64,000 bases of DNA from Enterovirga aerilata (GTDB lineage Bacteria > Pseudomonadota > Alphaproteobacteria > Rhizobiales > Beijerinckiaceae): assembly GCF_013044135.1 (NCBI RefSeq), contig NZ_JABEPP010000006.1:124001-188000 (forward strand). Reading direction: 5' to 3'. The notes under the pieces were generated by a model that was given only the letters and a program-made list of their open reading frames with translations, ran no database searches and had not been told where the DNA came from. Position 1 is the stretch's first letter. Every line of letters begins with the position of its first letter. Shown piece after piece: positions 30,156 through 38,553 of the stretch. A program made the position numbers and the translations under genes.

Positions 30156-30869
30156 ATGTCGGAGCACATCGTCAGCTCGTTCGACGCGGAGCTGGAGGGG
30201 CTGCGCTCGTCCATCGCCGAGATGGGCGGCATCGCCGAGAAGCAGCTTGCCGACGCCGTGACGGCGCTCGTCCGGCGCGACACCTCGCTCGCCCAGGCCG
30301 TGATCGCCATGGATCAGCGTCTTGACGCGCTCCAGCGCGACGTGGAGGAGCGGGCGGTGCTCACCATCGCGCGCCGTCAGCCGCTCGCGATCGACCTGCG
30401 CGAGGTGATCGCCGCGATCCGCATCTCGGGCGACCTCGAGCGCGTGGGCGACATGTCGAAGAACTGCGCCAAGCGCGTTCTCGCCATCGCGGACGGCTTC
30501 CAGGCGCAGAAGATCGTCACCGGCGTCCAGAACATCGCCGATCTCGTGATGGAACAGCTCAAGGACGTGCTCGACGCCTATGCGCAGCACGACCTCGCCC
30601 GCGCGCTCGACGTCTGGCAGCGGGACGGCCAGATCGATGCGCTGTACACCTCGCTCTTCCGCGAGCTCCTGACCTACATGATGGAGGATCCGCGCAATAT
30701 CTCGTTCTGCGCGCATCTTCTCTTCGTCGCCAAGAACGTGGAACGGATCGGCGACCACGCGACGAATATCGCCGAGACGATCAACTATCTCGTCACGGGC
30801 CAGAACCTCACGGCGGAGCGGCCGAAGAACGACCGCACCACCGCGCCCGTGGATGTCGCGGCCGAGTAG
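30156..30869 (+). CDS. phoU: Phosphate signalling regulator PhoU
   Basis: The 237-residue all-helical protein contains two PhoU repeats. Each has a metal-binding ExxxD-type motif: one around RISGDLERVGDMSKN and the other around FVAKNVERIGDHATNIAE. PhoU bridges the Pst transporter and PhoR to repress the regulon in high phosphate. It is in the normal order after pstB and ends 10 bases before phoB. Confidence 0.97.
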   Translation: MSEHIVSSFDAELEGLRSSIAEMGGIAEKQLADAVTALVRRDTSLAQAVIAMDQRLDALQRDVEERAVLTIARRQPLAIDLREVIAAIRISGDLERVGDMSKNCAKRVLAIADGFQAQKIVTGVQNIADLVMEQLKDVLDAYAQHDLARALDVWQRDGQIDALYTSLFRELLTYMMEDPRNISFCAHLLFVAKNVERIGDHATNIAETINYLVTGQNLTAERPKNDRTTAPVDVAAE

Positions 30870-30879
30870 GCCTGCCGCC

Positions 30880-31587
30880 ATGCTGGCCGCCGCGAAGCCC
30901 CGGATCCTGATCGCGGAGGACGAGGAGCCGCTGTCGCTGCTCCTGCGCTACAACCTCGAGGCGGAAGGCTGCGAGGTCGAGGTCGCCGCCCGCGGCGACG
31001 AGGCGGAGCTGATGCTCCGTGAGCACACGCCCGATCTCCTGCTGCTCGACTGGATGCTGCCCGGCCTGTCCGGGATCGAGCTGTGCCGGCGCCTCCGGAT
31101 GCGCCGGGAAACGGAGCGGCTGCCGATCATCATGCTCACAGCGCGCGGGGAGGAGGGCGACCGCGTGCGCGGCCTCGCGACGGGCGCGGACGACTACGTG
31201 GTGAAGCCGTTCTCGGTGCCCGAGCTCCTCGCGCGGGTGCGGGCGCTCCTGCGCCGGGCGAAGCCGACCGAGACGGCCGAGCTCCTCGCCTTCGGCGACA
31301 TCGAGCTCGATCGCTCGCAGCACCGGGTCCGCCGCGCCGGCAAGCCGCTCCGGCTCGGCCCGACCGAGTTCAGGCTGCTGGAGTTCCTGATGAGCAATCC
31401 CGGCCGGGTCTTCTCGCGCGAGCAGCTCCTCGACCGGGTCTGGGGGCGCGACGTCTATATCGACGAGCGCACGGTCGACGTGCATGTCGGCCGTCTGCGC
31501 AAGGCGCTGGGGGAGAGCGATCCCGATCCGATCCGCACGGTGCGCGGCGCCGGCTATTCGCTGGACGAGACCTATCCGGCGCGCTAG
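30880..31587 (+). CDS. phoB: Phosphate regulon response regulator PhoB
   Basis: The 235-residue OmpR-class regulator has a receiver domain (about 7-120) with acidic pocket AEDEE and phosphoacceptor D57 in LLLLDWMLPGLSG. It also has T and K positions (MLTARG, VVKPFS) and a winged-helix DNA-binding domain ending in RTVDVHVGRLRKAL...VRGAGYSLDE. It binds the Pho box upstream of pstS. I use the ATG at 30880, just after phoU, because the longer frame would overlap phoU and PhoB proteins begin close to the receiver. It sits at the operon end, so it is probably autoactivated. Confidence 0.95.
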   Translation: MLAAAKPRILIAEDEEPLSLLLRYNLEAEGCEVEVAARGDEAELMLREHTPDLLLLDWMLPGLSGIELCRRLRMRRETERLPIIMLTARGEEGDRVRGLATGADDYVVKPFSVPELLARVRALLRRAKPTETAELLAFGDIELDRSQHRVRRAGKPLRLGPTEFRLLEFLMSNPGRVFSREQLLDRVWGRDVYIDERTVDVHVGRLRKALGESDPDPIRTVRGAGYSLDETYPAR

Positions 31588-31651
31588 CGAAGCCGCTCGA
31601 GAGCGGGAGCCGCGGCCCGGCTGCTGCTGCCGCGGCCCGCATGGAGAGATG

Positions 31652-32044
31652 ATGAGCCTCGGCGGCATCGCCAGTCTCGATTACGTCGTCGTCCTGTGCA
31701 GCAAGATGGAAGAGACCCGTGCGTTCTACGAGAACGTCATGGGCTTTCCGGTTGTGGAGGATGTCGAGAACTGGGTGAGCTTCCGCGTCGGGGCCACATT
31801 GCTGACGCTGCGCCCTCGGGGAGGGTTCCCGGTCTGCGACGACGGGCCGAGGCCGGCGGGCTCCGCCGCCGTTCAGCTCGCCTTCCGCGTTCCGCTCCAG
31901 GCGGTCGACCGCTGCCACGAGGAACTGGTCGCGAAGGGCGTTCCGATCCTTCGGGAGCCGACCGACTTGCCGAAATGGCGGCACCGCACCTTGTTCTTCC
32001 GCGACCCGGAGGACAACGTGGTCGAGATCTACGCGGAGTTCTGA
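31652..32044 (+). CDS. VOC (glyoxalase/dioxygenase) superfamily protein
   Basis: The 130-residue single-domain protein shows two beta-alpha-beta-beta-beta halves: LDYVVVLCSKMEETRAFYENVMGFPVVED and the C-terminal FFRDPEDNVVEIYAEF with the metal-ligand glutamate. VOC folds include glyoxalase I, dioxygenases and antibiotic-binding proteins; the activity cannot be inferred. The start is either ATG 31649 or the tandem ATG 31652, after a GGAGAG site. It lies 64 bases after phoB and could be read through from the pho operon. Confidence 0.82.
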   Translation: MSLGGIASLDYVVVLCSKMEETRAFYENVMGFPVVEDVENWVSFRVGATLLTLRPRGGFPVCDDGPRPAGSAAVQLAFRVPLQAVDRCHEELVAKGVPILREPTDLPKWRHRTLFFRDPEDNVVEIYAEF

Positions 32045-32060
32045 AAAACGCGCTCGCAAA

Positions 32061-32085
32061 AGGCCCGCTCGGGCCGAGCGGGCCT
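32061..32085 (-). terminator. Terminator of gcrA (possibly bidirectional)
   Basis: AGGCCCGCTCGG (32061-32072) and CCGAGCGGGCCT (32074-32085) are perfect 12-base reverse complements. On the minus strand the hairpin is followed by TTTTGCG, an intrinsic terminator for gcrA. It sits between the convergent VOC and gcrA genes and could also stop plus-strand transcripts. Confidence 0.75.
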
Positions 32086-32102
32086 CGGTGGGGACGGGCC
32101 GC

Positions 32103-32615
32103 TCAGGCCCGAAGGCGACGGCGTTCCGCGGCCGGCTGGTAGGCGATCCGGCAATGGTGGGCGCAATAGGGGAGCCCGGTCACGGCCCTGCCGCCGCAGA
32201 AGGCGAAGTCGGGCTTGGACGGATCGCCCAGCGGCCAGCGGCAGGTCGTATCGCGCAGCTCCATGATGGAGACCCGCTGCGATACCGGGATTTCGACCTC
32301 CTCGACCGGCCAGCGGTCGTCGGCGACGACCGTCGGCCGCATGAGCTGCTCCGGGTCGCGCGGCGGGGTGCGCCCGCCCTCGAGCTGGGGCGGGGTGGGG
32401 ACCACCGGCCGAGCCTTCGCGGGCCGCATTGCCGCATTCTGGCCCGGCTTCGCGCGGCCGGAAAGGCCGAGCCTGTGCACCTTCCCGATCACCGCGTTGC
32501 GTGTCACGCCCCCGCCGAGCGCAGCCGCGATCTGGCTCGCGCTCAGGCCCTCGCCCCACAGCTTCGTCAACAACTCGACGCGGTCGTCAGTCCAGCCTGT
32601 GGCCGCATCAATCAT
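32103..32615 (-). CDS. gcrA: Cell cycle regulator GcrA
   Basis: The 170-residue product begins MIDAATGWTDDRVELLTKLWGEGLSASQIAAALGGGVTRNAVIGKVHRLGL, the conserved DNA-binding N-terminus of GcrA. The C-terminal sigma-70-interacting region has the cysteines of TTCRWPLGDPSKPDFAFCG and GLPYCAHHCRIAY. In Caulobacter GcrA joins sigma-70 RNA polymerase and activates promoters methylated at GANTC by CcrM. The ATG at 32615 is the family start. A 308-bp gap upstream, shared with a divergent gene, holds paired inverted repeats and three GANTC sites. Confidence 0.95.
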   Translation of the reverse strand: MIDAATGWTDDRVELLTKLWGEGLSASQIAAALGGGVTRNAVIGKVHRLGLSGRAKPGQNAAMRPAKARPVVPTPPQLEGGRTPPRDPEQLMRPTVVADDRWPVEEVEIPVSQRVSIMELRDTTCRWPLGDPSKPDFAFCGGRAVTGLPYCAHHCRIAYQPAAERRRLRA

Positions 32616-32662
32616 TCCTGGTCTCCACCGGACAGCCTCCAGTCCGAATCCCTCACCGTTCG

Positions 32663-32748
32663 CGGACGAAACTCCGTCCGACCGCGCTGCCGCCAGCTCG
32701 CCCAGTGATGAGATTTGTGCGTCGGACGAAGAGAAGCCGTCCGACCGC
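32663..32748. promoter_or_regulatory. Two inverted-repeat modules between gcrA and the secreted-protein gene
   Basis: CGGACGAA...CCGTCCGACCGC occurs at 32663-32685 and again at 32723-32748, with module starts exactly 60 bases apart. In each, CGGACG and CGTCCG form an inverted repeat, with loops of 6 and 9 bases. GANTC sites lie at 32646, 32770 and 32783. The 308-bp gap (32616-32923) contains no gene that I can support. The modules could be dimeric regulator operators for gcrA or for the divergent operon. No regulator is identified. Confidence 0.45.
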
Positions 32749-32923
32749 CGGGACCCTACTCGACCGGTTGACTCGGGCGCAAGAGTCCCCCCGGAGCCCC
32801 TCCGTTTATCCCCAGACAATGTCCGGCCGGTGTGGCAAGGTTGCTCGTCGCGGGCCCCTCGTGCCGCCCGGAATAGAGCCGGCACGGCACTCGTCTGATC
32901 AGGTATGGGAAGGGAGAGGCACC

Positions 32924-33301
32924 ATGAGAACGACACCGCTCATGCTTGCTCTGGGGCTCGCGTCCGGCGCAGCCCTGGCCCAGTCCGCCGAGCCTGCCAG
33001 GGTCGCGGACACCGCGAAGGGGAAGGTTCTCGCCGATGCGCGCGGGATGACGCTCTACACCTTCGACCGGGACGGCGCAGGCGTGTCGAACTGCACCGGG
33101 CAATGCGCCCAGAACTGGCCGCCCCTTCTCGCGCCTGCGGATGCGGCGCCTTCCGGCAACTGGATGGTGGTCACGCGCCAGGATGGCGGCAGGCAATGGG
33201 CCTACAAGGGCAAGCCTCTTTACGGCTGGGTCCGGGATTCCAAGCCGGGCGACGTGACCGGGGATGGCGTCAACAGCGTCTGGCACGTGGCGACGCCTTG
33301 A
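32924..33301 (+). CDS. Secreted COG4315-type repeat protein
   Basis: The 125-residue product has a signal peptide (MRTTPLMLALGLASGAALAQ), then two copies of the short repeat found in COG4315 lipoprotein-like proteins. The first is KGKVLADARGMTLYTFDRDGAGVSNCTGQCAQNWPPLLAP; the second is the DGGRQWAYKGKPLYGWVRDSKPGDVTGD segment. The CTGQCAQNWPP motif is characteristic. Family function is unknown. The ATG at 32924 follows a strong AAGGGAGAGG site. It lies 14 bases before an ECF sigma factor gene, suggesting one operon. Confidence 0.88.
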   Translation: MRTTPLMLALGLASGAALAQSAEPARVADTAKGKVLADARGMTLYTFDRDGAGVSNCTGQCAQNWPPLLAPADAAPSGNWMVVTRQDGGRQWAYKGKPLYGWVRDSKPGDVTGDGVNSVWHVATP

Positions 33302-33315
33302 GGCTCGGCGCCGGG

Positions 33316-33825
33316 ATGGACGAGATCGCCGCCCTCATCGAGCCGCACATCCCGGCGCTCAGGCGTTATGCCTGGGCGCTCCTGCGCGACCACGAGGCCG
33401 CCGACGATCTGGTCCAGGACTGCCTGGAGCGGGCGGTCGGCCGCTGGCGGCTGCGCCGACGCGACGGCGACCTCAAGGCCTGGCTCTTCGCCATCCAGCA
33501 CAATCTCTTCATCGACGGGTTGCGGCGGAAGCGCCGCGAACTCCTGCGCGCCGAGGTGGAGGATCTCTCCGGCATCCCGGAGCCCGGGATCGAGCAGGAA
33601 TCCCGCGCGGCGATGCGCGACATCCTGGCCTGTCTCGACGCGCTGCCGGCGGACCAGCGGGCCGTGATCCTGCTCGTCGGGGTCGAGGATCTCTCCTACG
33701 AGGAGGCCGCGCGGGTCCTCGGCGTGCCGATCGGCACGGTGATGTCGCGTCTGAGCCGCGGGCGCGAGAAGCTGCGCCGCTACCTGGAAAGCGGCGCCCA
33801 GCCCATGCTCAGGAGGGTCAAGTGA
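33316..33825 (+). CDS. ECF-family RNA polymerase sigma factor
   Basis: The 169-residue protein contains sigma region 2 (RRYAWALLRDHEAADDLVQDCLERA...LKAWLFAIQHNLFID) and region 4 (LPADQRAVILLVGVEDLSYEEAARVLGVPIGTVMSRLSRGREKLRRYL). No region 3 is present, as expected for ECF factors. The next gene encodes a membrane anti-sigma factor that starts on the sigma stop codon (GTGA), the usual sigma/anti-sigma arrangement. The stimulus is unknown; linkage to the COG4315 protein suggests an envelope signal. Confidence 0.92.
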   Translation: MDEIAALIEPHIPALRRYAWALLRDHEAADDLVQDCLERAVGRWRLRRRDGDLKAWLFAIQHNLFIDGLRRKRRELLRAEVEDLSGIPEPGIEQESRAAMRDILACLDALPADQRAVILLVGVEDLSYEEAARVLGVPIGTVMSRLSRGREKLRRYLESGAQPMLRRVK

Positions 33826-34613
33826 CCGGCTCCGAGCTCCCGGTCGGCGAGGACGATCTCAGCGCGCTGGTCGACGGCCGGCTCACGCCCGAGCGCGCCG
33901 CCACCGTCGAGGCCTATCTGGCCGCCCGACCCGAGGAGGCGGCACGTATCCAGGCGGACCGTGCCATCCGCGCGGCTCTGCGCGAGCGGCTGGCGCCGAA
34001 AGCCGGCGAACCGGTCCCGGCGCGGCTTCGCGCCGCGGCCGTGATCGCCGAACGGCGGCGGATCAGGCGAGGGCGGCTTCGCCAGGCGCTCGCGGCCTGC
34101 CTAGTCCTCCTGGCCGGCGGGACGGGCGGCTGGTTCGCGCGCGACCTGTCCGAGCGGTTCTGGGGCATCCCGGCCCGGCCCGCGCCCCTGCCGCAGGAGG
34201 CGCTCGCGGCGCACCGGATCTATACCGTCGAGGTGGTGCATCCGGTGGAGGTCAAGGCCGACCAGGGGGCGCATCTCGCGCAGTGGCTCTCGAAGCGCCT
34301 GGGGCGGCGGCTCGCGATCCCGGATCTCGAGGGGGTCGGCTTCCGGCTGATCGGCGGGCGGCTGCTTCCGGCCGGCCGCAGCGACGTCGCCGCACAGCTC
34401 ATGTACGGCGCCCAGGACGGCTCCCGGCTGACCCTCTATGTCCGTTGCGGCGAGGCGGGCCGCTGGGACCTCCGGGTGACGAAGCAGGGCGAGTTCGCCT
34501 CCGCGACCTGGGCCACCGGCGGCTATGGCTACGCGCTCTCCGGCGCGCTCGATCCCGACCGTCTCATGATGGTGGCGCGCGCAGCACTGAGCGAGATGAC
34601 GGGCGGCGGCTGA
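33822..34613 (+). CDS. Transmembrane anti-sigma factor
   Basis: The 263-residue protein has a cytoplasmic N-terminal anti-sigma region (EDDLSALVDGRLTPERAATVEAYLAARPEEAARI). One membrane helix follows near residue 90 (ALAACLVLLAGGTGGWFA), then a periplasmic domain ending GEFASATWATGGYGYALSG. The zinc-binding HxxxCxxC of ZAS-type factors is absent. The GTG start overlaps the sigma stop, and AGGAGG lies six bases upstream. It presumably holds the ECF factor at the membrane until a periplasmic signal is sensed. Confidence 0.85.
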   Translation: MTGSELPVGEDDLSALVDGRLTPERAATVEAYLAARPEEAARIQADRAIRAALRERLAPKAGEPVPARLRAAAVIAERRRIRRGRLRQALAACLVLLAGGTGGWFARDLSERFWGIPARPAPLPQEALAAHRIYTVEVVHPVEVKADQGAHLAQWLSKRLGRRLAIPDLEGVGFRLIGGRLLPAGRSDVAAQLMYGAQDGSRLTLYVRCGEAGRWDLRVTKQGEFASATWATGGYGYALSGALDPDRLMMVARAALSEMTGGG

Positions 34614-34700
34614 GCTGCGCCTCGGTGGTCCGGGTGCCCCGGAGCCGGAACGGGGCGATCGTCGGTCGGGACGGTGGCGGGCGCCGTGCTATTCAGGGCC

Positions 34701-36512
34701 ATGTCCGAATCGCTCGCGAGCGCGGCTCCGGCTTCCCGCCCCGTCCACGGGGTCGTCCGCTCGGTCTGCGGGCGGCCCTGGCTGGAGCGGCTCGATTCCG
34801 CCTCATCGCTCATCGCGGCCGCGATCTCGCAGACGCACGGGGTTCCGGACGTCGTCGCGCGGGTGCTCGCGGGTCGGGGCGTGTCCGTCCAGACCGCGCC
34901 GGGCTTCCTCGCACCGCGCCTGCGCGACCTCATGCCGGATCCGAGCCGGCTGACGGACATGGACGCGGCCGTGGCCCGTCTTGCGGACGCGGTCCAGCGC
35001 GGCGAGCGGGTCGCGATCTTCGGCGACTACGACGTCGACGGCGCCTGCTCGGCGGCGCTTCTCGCCGAATACCTCCGGGATTGCGGGCTCGCTGCCCCGA
35101 TCCACATCCCCGACCGGATCACGGAAGGCTATGGGCCGAACGTGGAGGCCATGCGGTCGCTCGCCGGGGAGGGCGCCTCTCTCATCGTGACGGTCGATTG
35201 CGGGACGGCCGGCCAGGGGCCGCTGGAGGAGGCGGCACGGCTCGGGGTGGATGTCGTGGTGCTCGACCATCACGGTGCGCCCGAGAGGCTGCCGCCCGCC
35301 GCCGCGATCGTGAACCCGAACCGGCTCGACGATCTCTCCGGGCTCGGCCATCTCTGCGCGGCGTCAGTCGTGTTCATGACGCTCGTCGCGCTCTCGCGCG
35401 AACTGCGCCGGCGCGGCTTCTGGCAGGGGCGGCCGGAGCCGGATCTCCTCGCCGCGCTCGATCTCGTCGCGCTCGCGACCGTCGCGGACGTCGTGCCCCT
35501 CATCGGCCTGAACCGCGCCTTCGTGCGGCAGGGGCTCGCCGTGATGCGCAGCCGCCGCCGGCTCGGGCTCGCGGCGCTCATCGACGCCGCCCGCGTCGAG
35601 ACCGCGCCGGAATGCTGGCATCTCGGCTACTGCCTCGGGCCGCGCATCAATGCCGGCGGGCGGATCGGCGATTCGTCCCTCGGCGCGCGTCTTCTCATCA
35701 CGCAGGACCCGGGGACCGCCGGCACGATCGCGGCGACGCTCGAGCGCCTGAACGAGGAGCGCCGCGCGATCGAGGCCCGCGCCGTCGAGGAGGCCGAGGC
35801 GGAGGCGGCAAAGCGCCTGGACGCCGAGCCGGACGCGCCCGTCCTGGTCCTCGCCTCGCCGGACTGGCATCCGGGCATCGTCGGACTGGTCGCGGCGCGC
35901 GTGAAGGAGCGCTTCGGCCGGCCGGTCTTCGCCTTCGCCCGGAAGCCGGACGGGACCGCGACGGGCTCGGGCCGATCTGTCCCCGGTGCCGATCTCGGGC
36001 GCGCAGTCCGGCTCGCGGCCGAGGCGGGCGCCGCGATCAAGGGCGGCGGCCACGCGATGGCGGCCGGCGCGACCGTGCTCGCGCGCGACCTCGACCGCTT
36101 CCGCGAGGCGATCGCGGCGGCCCTGCCGGCCCGCTCCGCCGGGGAGCCGGCCGATCCGCTGCTCGTCGATGCCGCGCTCTCCGCGGGCGGCGCCTCGGCC
36201 GAGACGGTGCGGGCCCTGGAGAGCGCCGGGCCGTTCGGCCAGGGCCAGCCGGAGCCCGTCTTCGCCTTCGGACAGCATCGGGTGGCGGAGGCCCGGCAGG
36301 TCGGCCAGAACCACGTCCGCGCCCTGCTGAAATCGGGGGACGGCTCGAGCCTCAGGGCGGTGGCGTTCCGGGCCGCGGACAAGCCGCTCGGCCGGGCGCT
36401 TCTGGACGCGGTGGGCCGGCCGATCCATGTCGCGGGCACGCTGTGCATCGACCGCTGGGGCGGGGGCGAGCGCGTCGAGCTGCGGATCCTCGACGCAGCC
36501 ATTCCAGGCTAG
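34701..36512 (+). CDS. recJ: Single-stranded-DNA-specific exonuclease RecJ
   Basis: The 603-residue protein shows DHH-family motifs: GDYDVDGACSAALL (about 108-120), TVDCGTA, and LDHHGAPE with the DHH at 189-191. These are followed by the DHHA1 region GSGRSVPGADLGRAV...KGGGHAMAAGAT and an OB-like C-terminal domain. RecJ degrades single-stranded DNA 5'-3' in recombination and mismatch repair. The ATG at 34701 gives the normal length. It is followed closely by sixA. Confidence 0.96.
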   Translation: MSESLASAAPASRPVHGVVRSVCGRPWLERLDSASSLIAAAISQTHGVPDVVARVLAGRGVSVQTAPGFLAPRLRDLMPDPSRLTDMDAAVARLADAVQRGERVAIFGDYDVDGACSAALLAEYLRDCGLAAPIHIPDRITEGYGPNVEAMRSLAGEGASLIVTVDCGTAGQGPLEEAARLGVDVVVLDHHGAPERLPPAAAIVNPNRLDDLSGLGHLCAASVVFMTLVALSRELRRRGFWQGRPEPDLLAALDLVALATVADVVPLIGLNRAFVRQGLAVMRSRRRLGLAALIDAARVETAPECWHLGYCLGPRINAGGRIGDSSLGARLLITQDPGTAGTIAATLERLNEERRAIEARAVEEAEAEAAKRLDAEPDAPVLVLASPDWHPGIVGLVAARVKERFGRPVFAFARKPDGTATGSGRSVPGADLGRAVRLAAEAGAAIKGGGHAMAAGATVLARDLDRFREAIAAALPARSAGEPADPLLVDAALSAGGASAETVRALESAGPFGQGQPEPVFAFGQHRVAEARQVGQNHVRALLKSGDGSSLRAVAFRAADKPLGRALLDAVGRPIHVAGTLCIDRWGGGERVELRILDAAIPG

Positions 36513-36526
36513 GATCATCGGATCAC

Positions 36527-37039
36527 ATGAAGCGCCTCGTTCTGCTCCGCCACGCCAAGGCCGTCGGCAAGGATGCCGCGCGCGACTTCGACCGCGTGCT
36601 CGCGCCGCGCGGCCGGGCCCAGATGGAGGTCGTGGCGCGCCACCTCGCCTCCATGCCGCTCGACCTGGCGCTCGTCTCGCCCTCGGCGCGCACGCGGGAG
36701 ACCTGGGAACTGGCCCGCCGCCCCGAGGTCCCCGTCCGGTTCGACCGGCGGATCTACGAGGCGAGCGAGCCGGAGCTTCTCAAGGTCGCGCAGGAGGCCG
36801 AGCCGAGTTCGGAAGCCCTCGTCCTGGTCGGCCACAATCCCGCCTTCGAGGAACTCGCCCGCGACCTCGTCCGCACCGGCGACGAGGCGGGGATGGGGCG
36901 CCTGCTGGACGGAATGCCCACCGCCGCGGTCGCCGTGATCGCGTTCGAGATCGACAGCTGGCGGAGGCTTTCGCGGAAGACGGGGCGGCTTCTCTCCTTC
37001 GAGACGCCGGCCTCGCTCGGCTTCGAGCGGGACGACTGA
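36527..37039 (+). CDS. SixA-like histidine phosphatase
   Basis: The 170-residue protein has the RHG-type phosphohistidine motif LLRHAKAVGK (catalytic H9) and LVSPSARTRETW. VLVGHNPAFEELA supplies the second histidine. SixA phosphatases dephosphorylate HPt domains in phosphorelays; many homologues have unknown targets. The gene lies 14 bases downstream of recJ and 65 upstream of ycjX. The specific substrate is unknown. Confidence 0.88.
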   Translation: MKRLVLLRHAKAVGKDAARDFDRVLAPRGRAQMEVVARHLASMPLDLALVSPSARTRETWELARRPEVPVRFDRRIYEASEPELLKVAQEAEPSSEALVLVGHNPAFEELARDLVRTGDEAGMGRLLDGMPTAAVAVIAFEIDSWRRLSRKTGRLLSFETPASLGFERDD

Positions 37040-37104
37040 AGGCAGCCCTGCTTGCGCGCGCGCCGGCGCGGTCCCAAGTTCCGGGCTGAGATCAGCACCC
37101 GCCC

Positions 37105-38553
37105 GTGGCATCCATCCTCGACATCGCTGGCCGCGCAGGCTCCGCGGCTCAAGCCGCCTTCGAGGCGGGGCAGAACCTGTTCCAGCCGACGCTGCGGCTC
37201 GGCGTGACGGGCCTTGCACGCTCGGGGAAGACGGTCTTCACCACCGCGCTGGTGCATCATCTCGTGCGCGGCACGCCGCTTCCGGCCTTCTGGGCCGCCG
37301 CCGAGGGGCGCATCCGGCGGGCGCGTCTCGCGCATCAGCCGGACGACGACGTGCCCCGCTTCGCCTACGAGGCCAATCTCGAGGCGATGGTCGCGGAGCG
37401 GCGCTGGCCAGCCTCGACGACCCGGATCTCCGAGCTCAGGCTCGACATCGATTTCGAGCGGCGGTCGCGCTGGCGCTCCGGACCGGGGCGGCTCACCCTC
37501 GACATCGTCGATTACCCCGGCGAGTGGCTGCTCGATCTCGCGCTGATCGAGACCGACTTCGCCGAGTGGTCCCGGGCGATGACGGCCTCGGCCCGGCGGC
37601 CGGACCGCGCAGGCTTGGCCGGCCCGTGGCTGGCGGAACTGGCCGGGCTCGATCCGGCCGGCCCGGCGGACGAAGCCGTCGCGGCACGCGCGGCGGAGCG
37701 TTTCCGAACATATCTCGAGGCGCTTCGCGCCGATCCGGAGGCCGTCGCGACCACCCCGCCCGGGCGCTTCCTCATGCCGGGCGACCTCGCGGGCTCGCCG
37801 GCCCTGACCTTCGCGCCGCTCGACCTCCCGCCGGGCGTGCCGGCGGGGTCGGACACGCTCGCCGGGCTGATGCGGCGGCGCTTCGAAGCCTACAAGGCGC
37901 GCGTCGTCCAGCCCTTCTTCCGCGAGCACTTCCAGCGGGTCGACCGCCAGATCGTGCTCGTCGACGTGCTGGCGGCCGTGGATGCCGGTCCGACCGCGCT
38001 GGCCGAGCTGGAGGAGGCGCTCGACCGCGTCCTGCTCGCCTTCAATGCTGGGCGCAACACGCTGCTTTCGCGGCTGTTCGCGCCGCGCGCCGACCGCGTC
38101 CTCTTCGCCGCAACCAAGGCGGATCACATCCACCACACCAGCCACGACCGCCTGGAGCGGCTGCTCCGGCACCTGGTGGCCCGGGCGGTCCGGCGCACCG
38201 AAGCCGCAGGCGCCCGCGTCGGCTCGGTCGCGCTCGCCTCCGTGCGGGCCACGCGCGAAGCCGCCGTACAGGAGGGTGGCGCGACGCTGAGGACGGTGGT
38301 CGGCACGCCCGAGGCGGGCGAGCGCATCGGCGACGAGCTGTTCGACGGGACGGAGGAGGCGGCGATCTATCCGGGCGAGCTTCCGGCCGATCCGGCCGAG
38401 GTGCTGGCGGGCGCCGTCCCGCCCGGCTCGCTCCGCTTCCCGCGCTTCCGCCCGCCGCCCGTCGCTGCGGACGCGGCCGGCCGGCCCGGCACCCTGCCGC
38501 ATATCCGGCTCGATCGCGCCCTGGAGTTCCTGATGGGGGACAGGCTGGCATGA
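37105..38553 (+). CDS. ycjX: YcjX family P-loop protein
   Basis: The 482-residue protein has a Walker A motif GVTGLARSGKTVFTTAL at about residues 33-50 and the conserved IVDYPGEWLLDLALI. ATKADHIHHTSHDRLERLL, a G4-like element, also occurs. YcjX belongs to a GTPase-like family often found under phage-shock or stress control with the membrane protein YcjF. The GTG at 37105 is the family start. Its stop overlaps the downstream start by four bases, confirming the pair. Confidence 0.9.
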   Translation: MASILDIAGRAGSAAQAAFEAGQNLFQPTLRLGVTGLARSGKTVFTTALVHHLVRGTPLPAFWAAAEGRIRRARLAHQPDDDVPRFAYEANLEAMVAERRWPASTTRISELRLDIDFERRSRWRSGPGRLTLDIVDYPGEWLLDLALIETDFAEWSRAMTASARRPDRAGLAGPWLAELAGLDPAGPADEAVAARAAERFRTYLEALRADPEAVATTPPGRFLMPGDLAGSPALTFAPLDLPPGVPAGSDTLAGLMRRRFEAYKARVVQPFFREHFQRVDRQIVLVDVLAAVDAGPTALAELEEALDRVLLAFNAGRNTLLSRLFAPRADRVLFAATKADHIHHTSHDRLERLLRHLVARAVRRTEAAGARVGSVALASVRATREAAVQEGGATLRTVVGTPEAGERIGDELFDGTEEAAIYPGELPADPAEVLAGAVPPGSLRFPRFRPPPVAADAAGRPGTLPHIRLDRALEFLMGDRLA

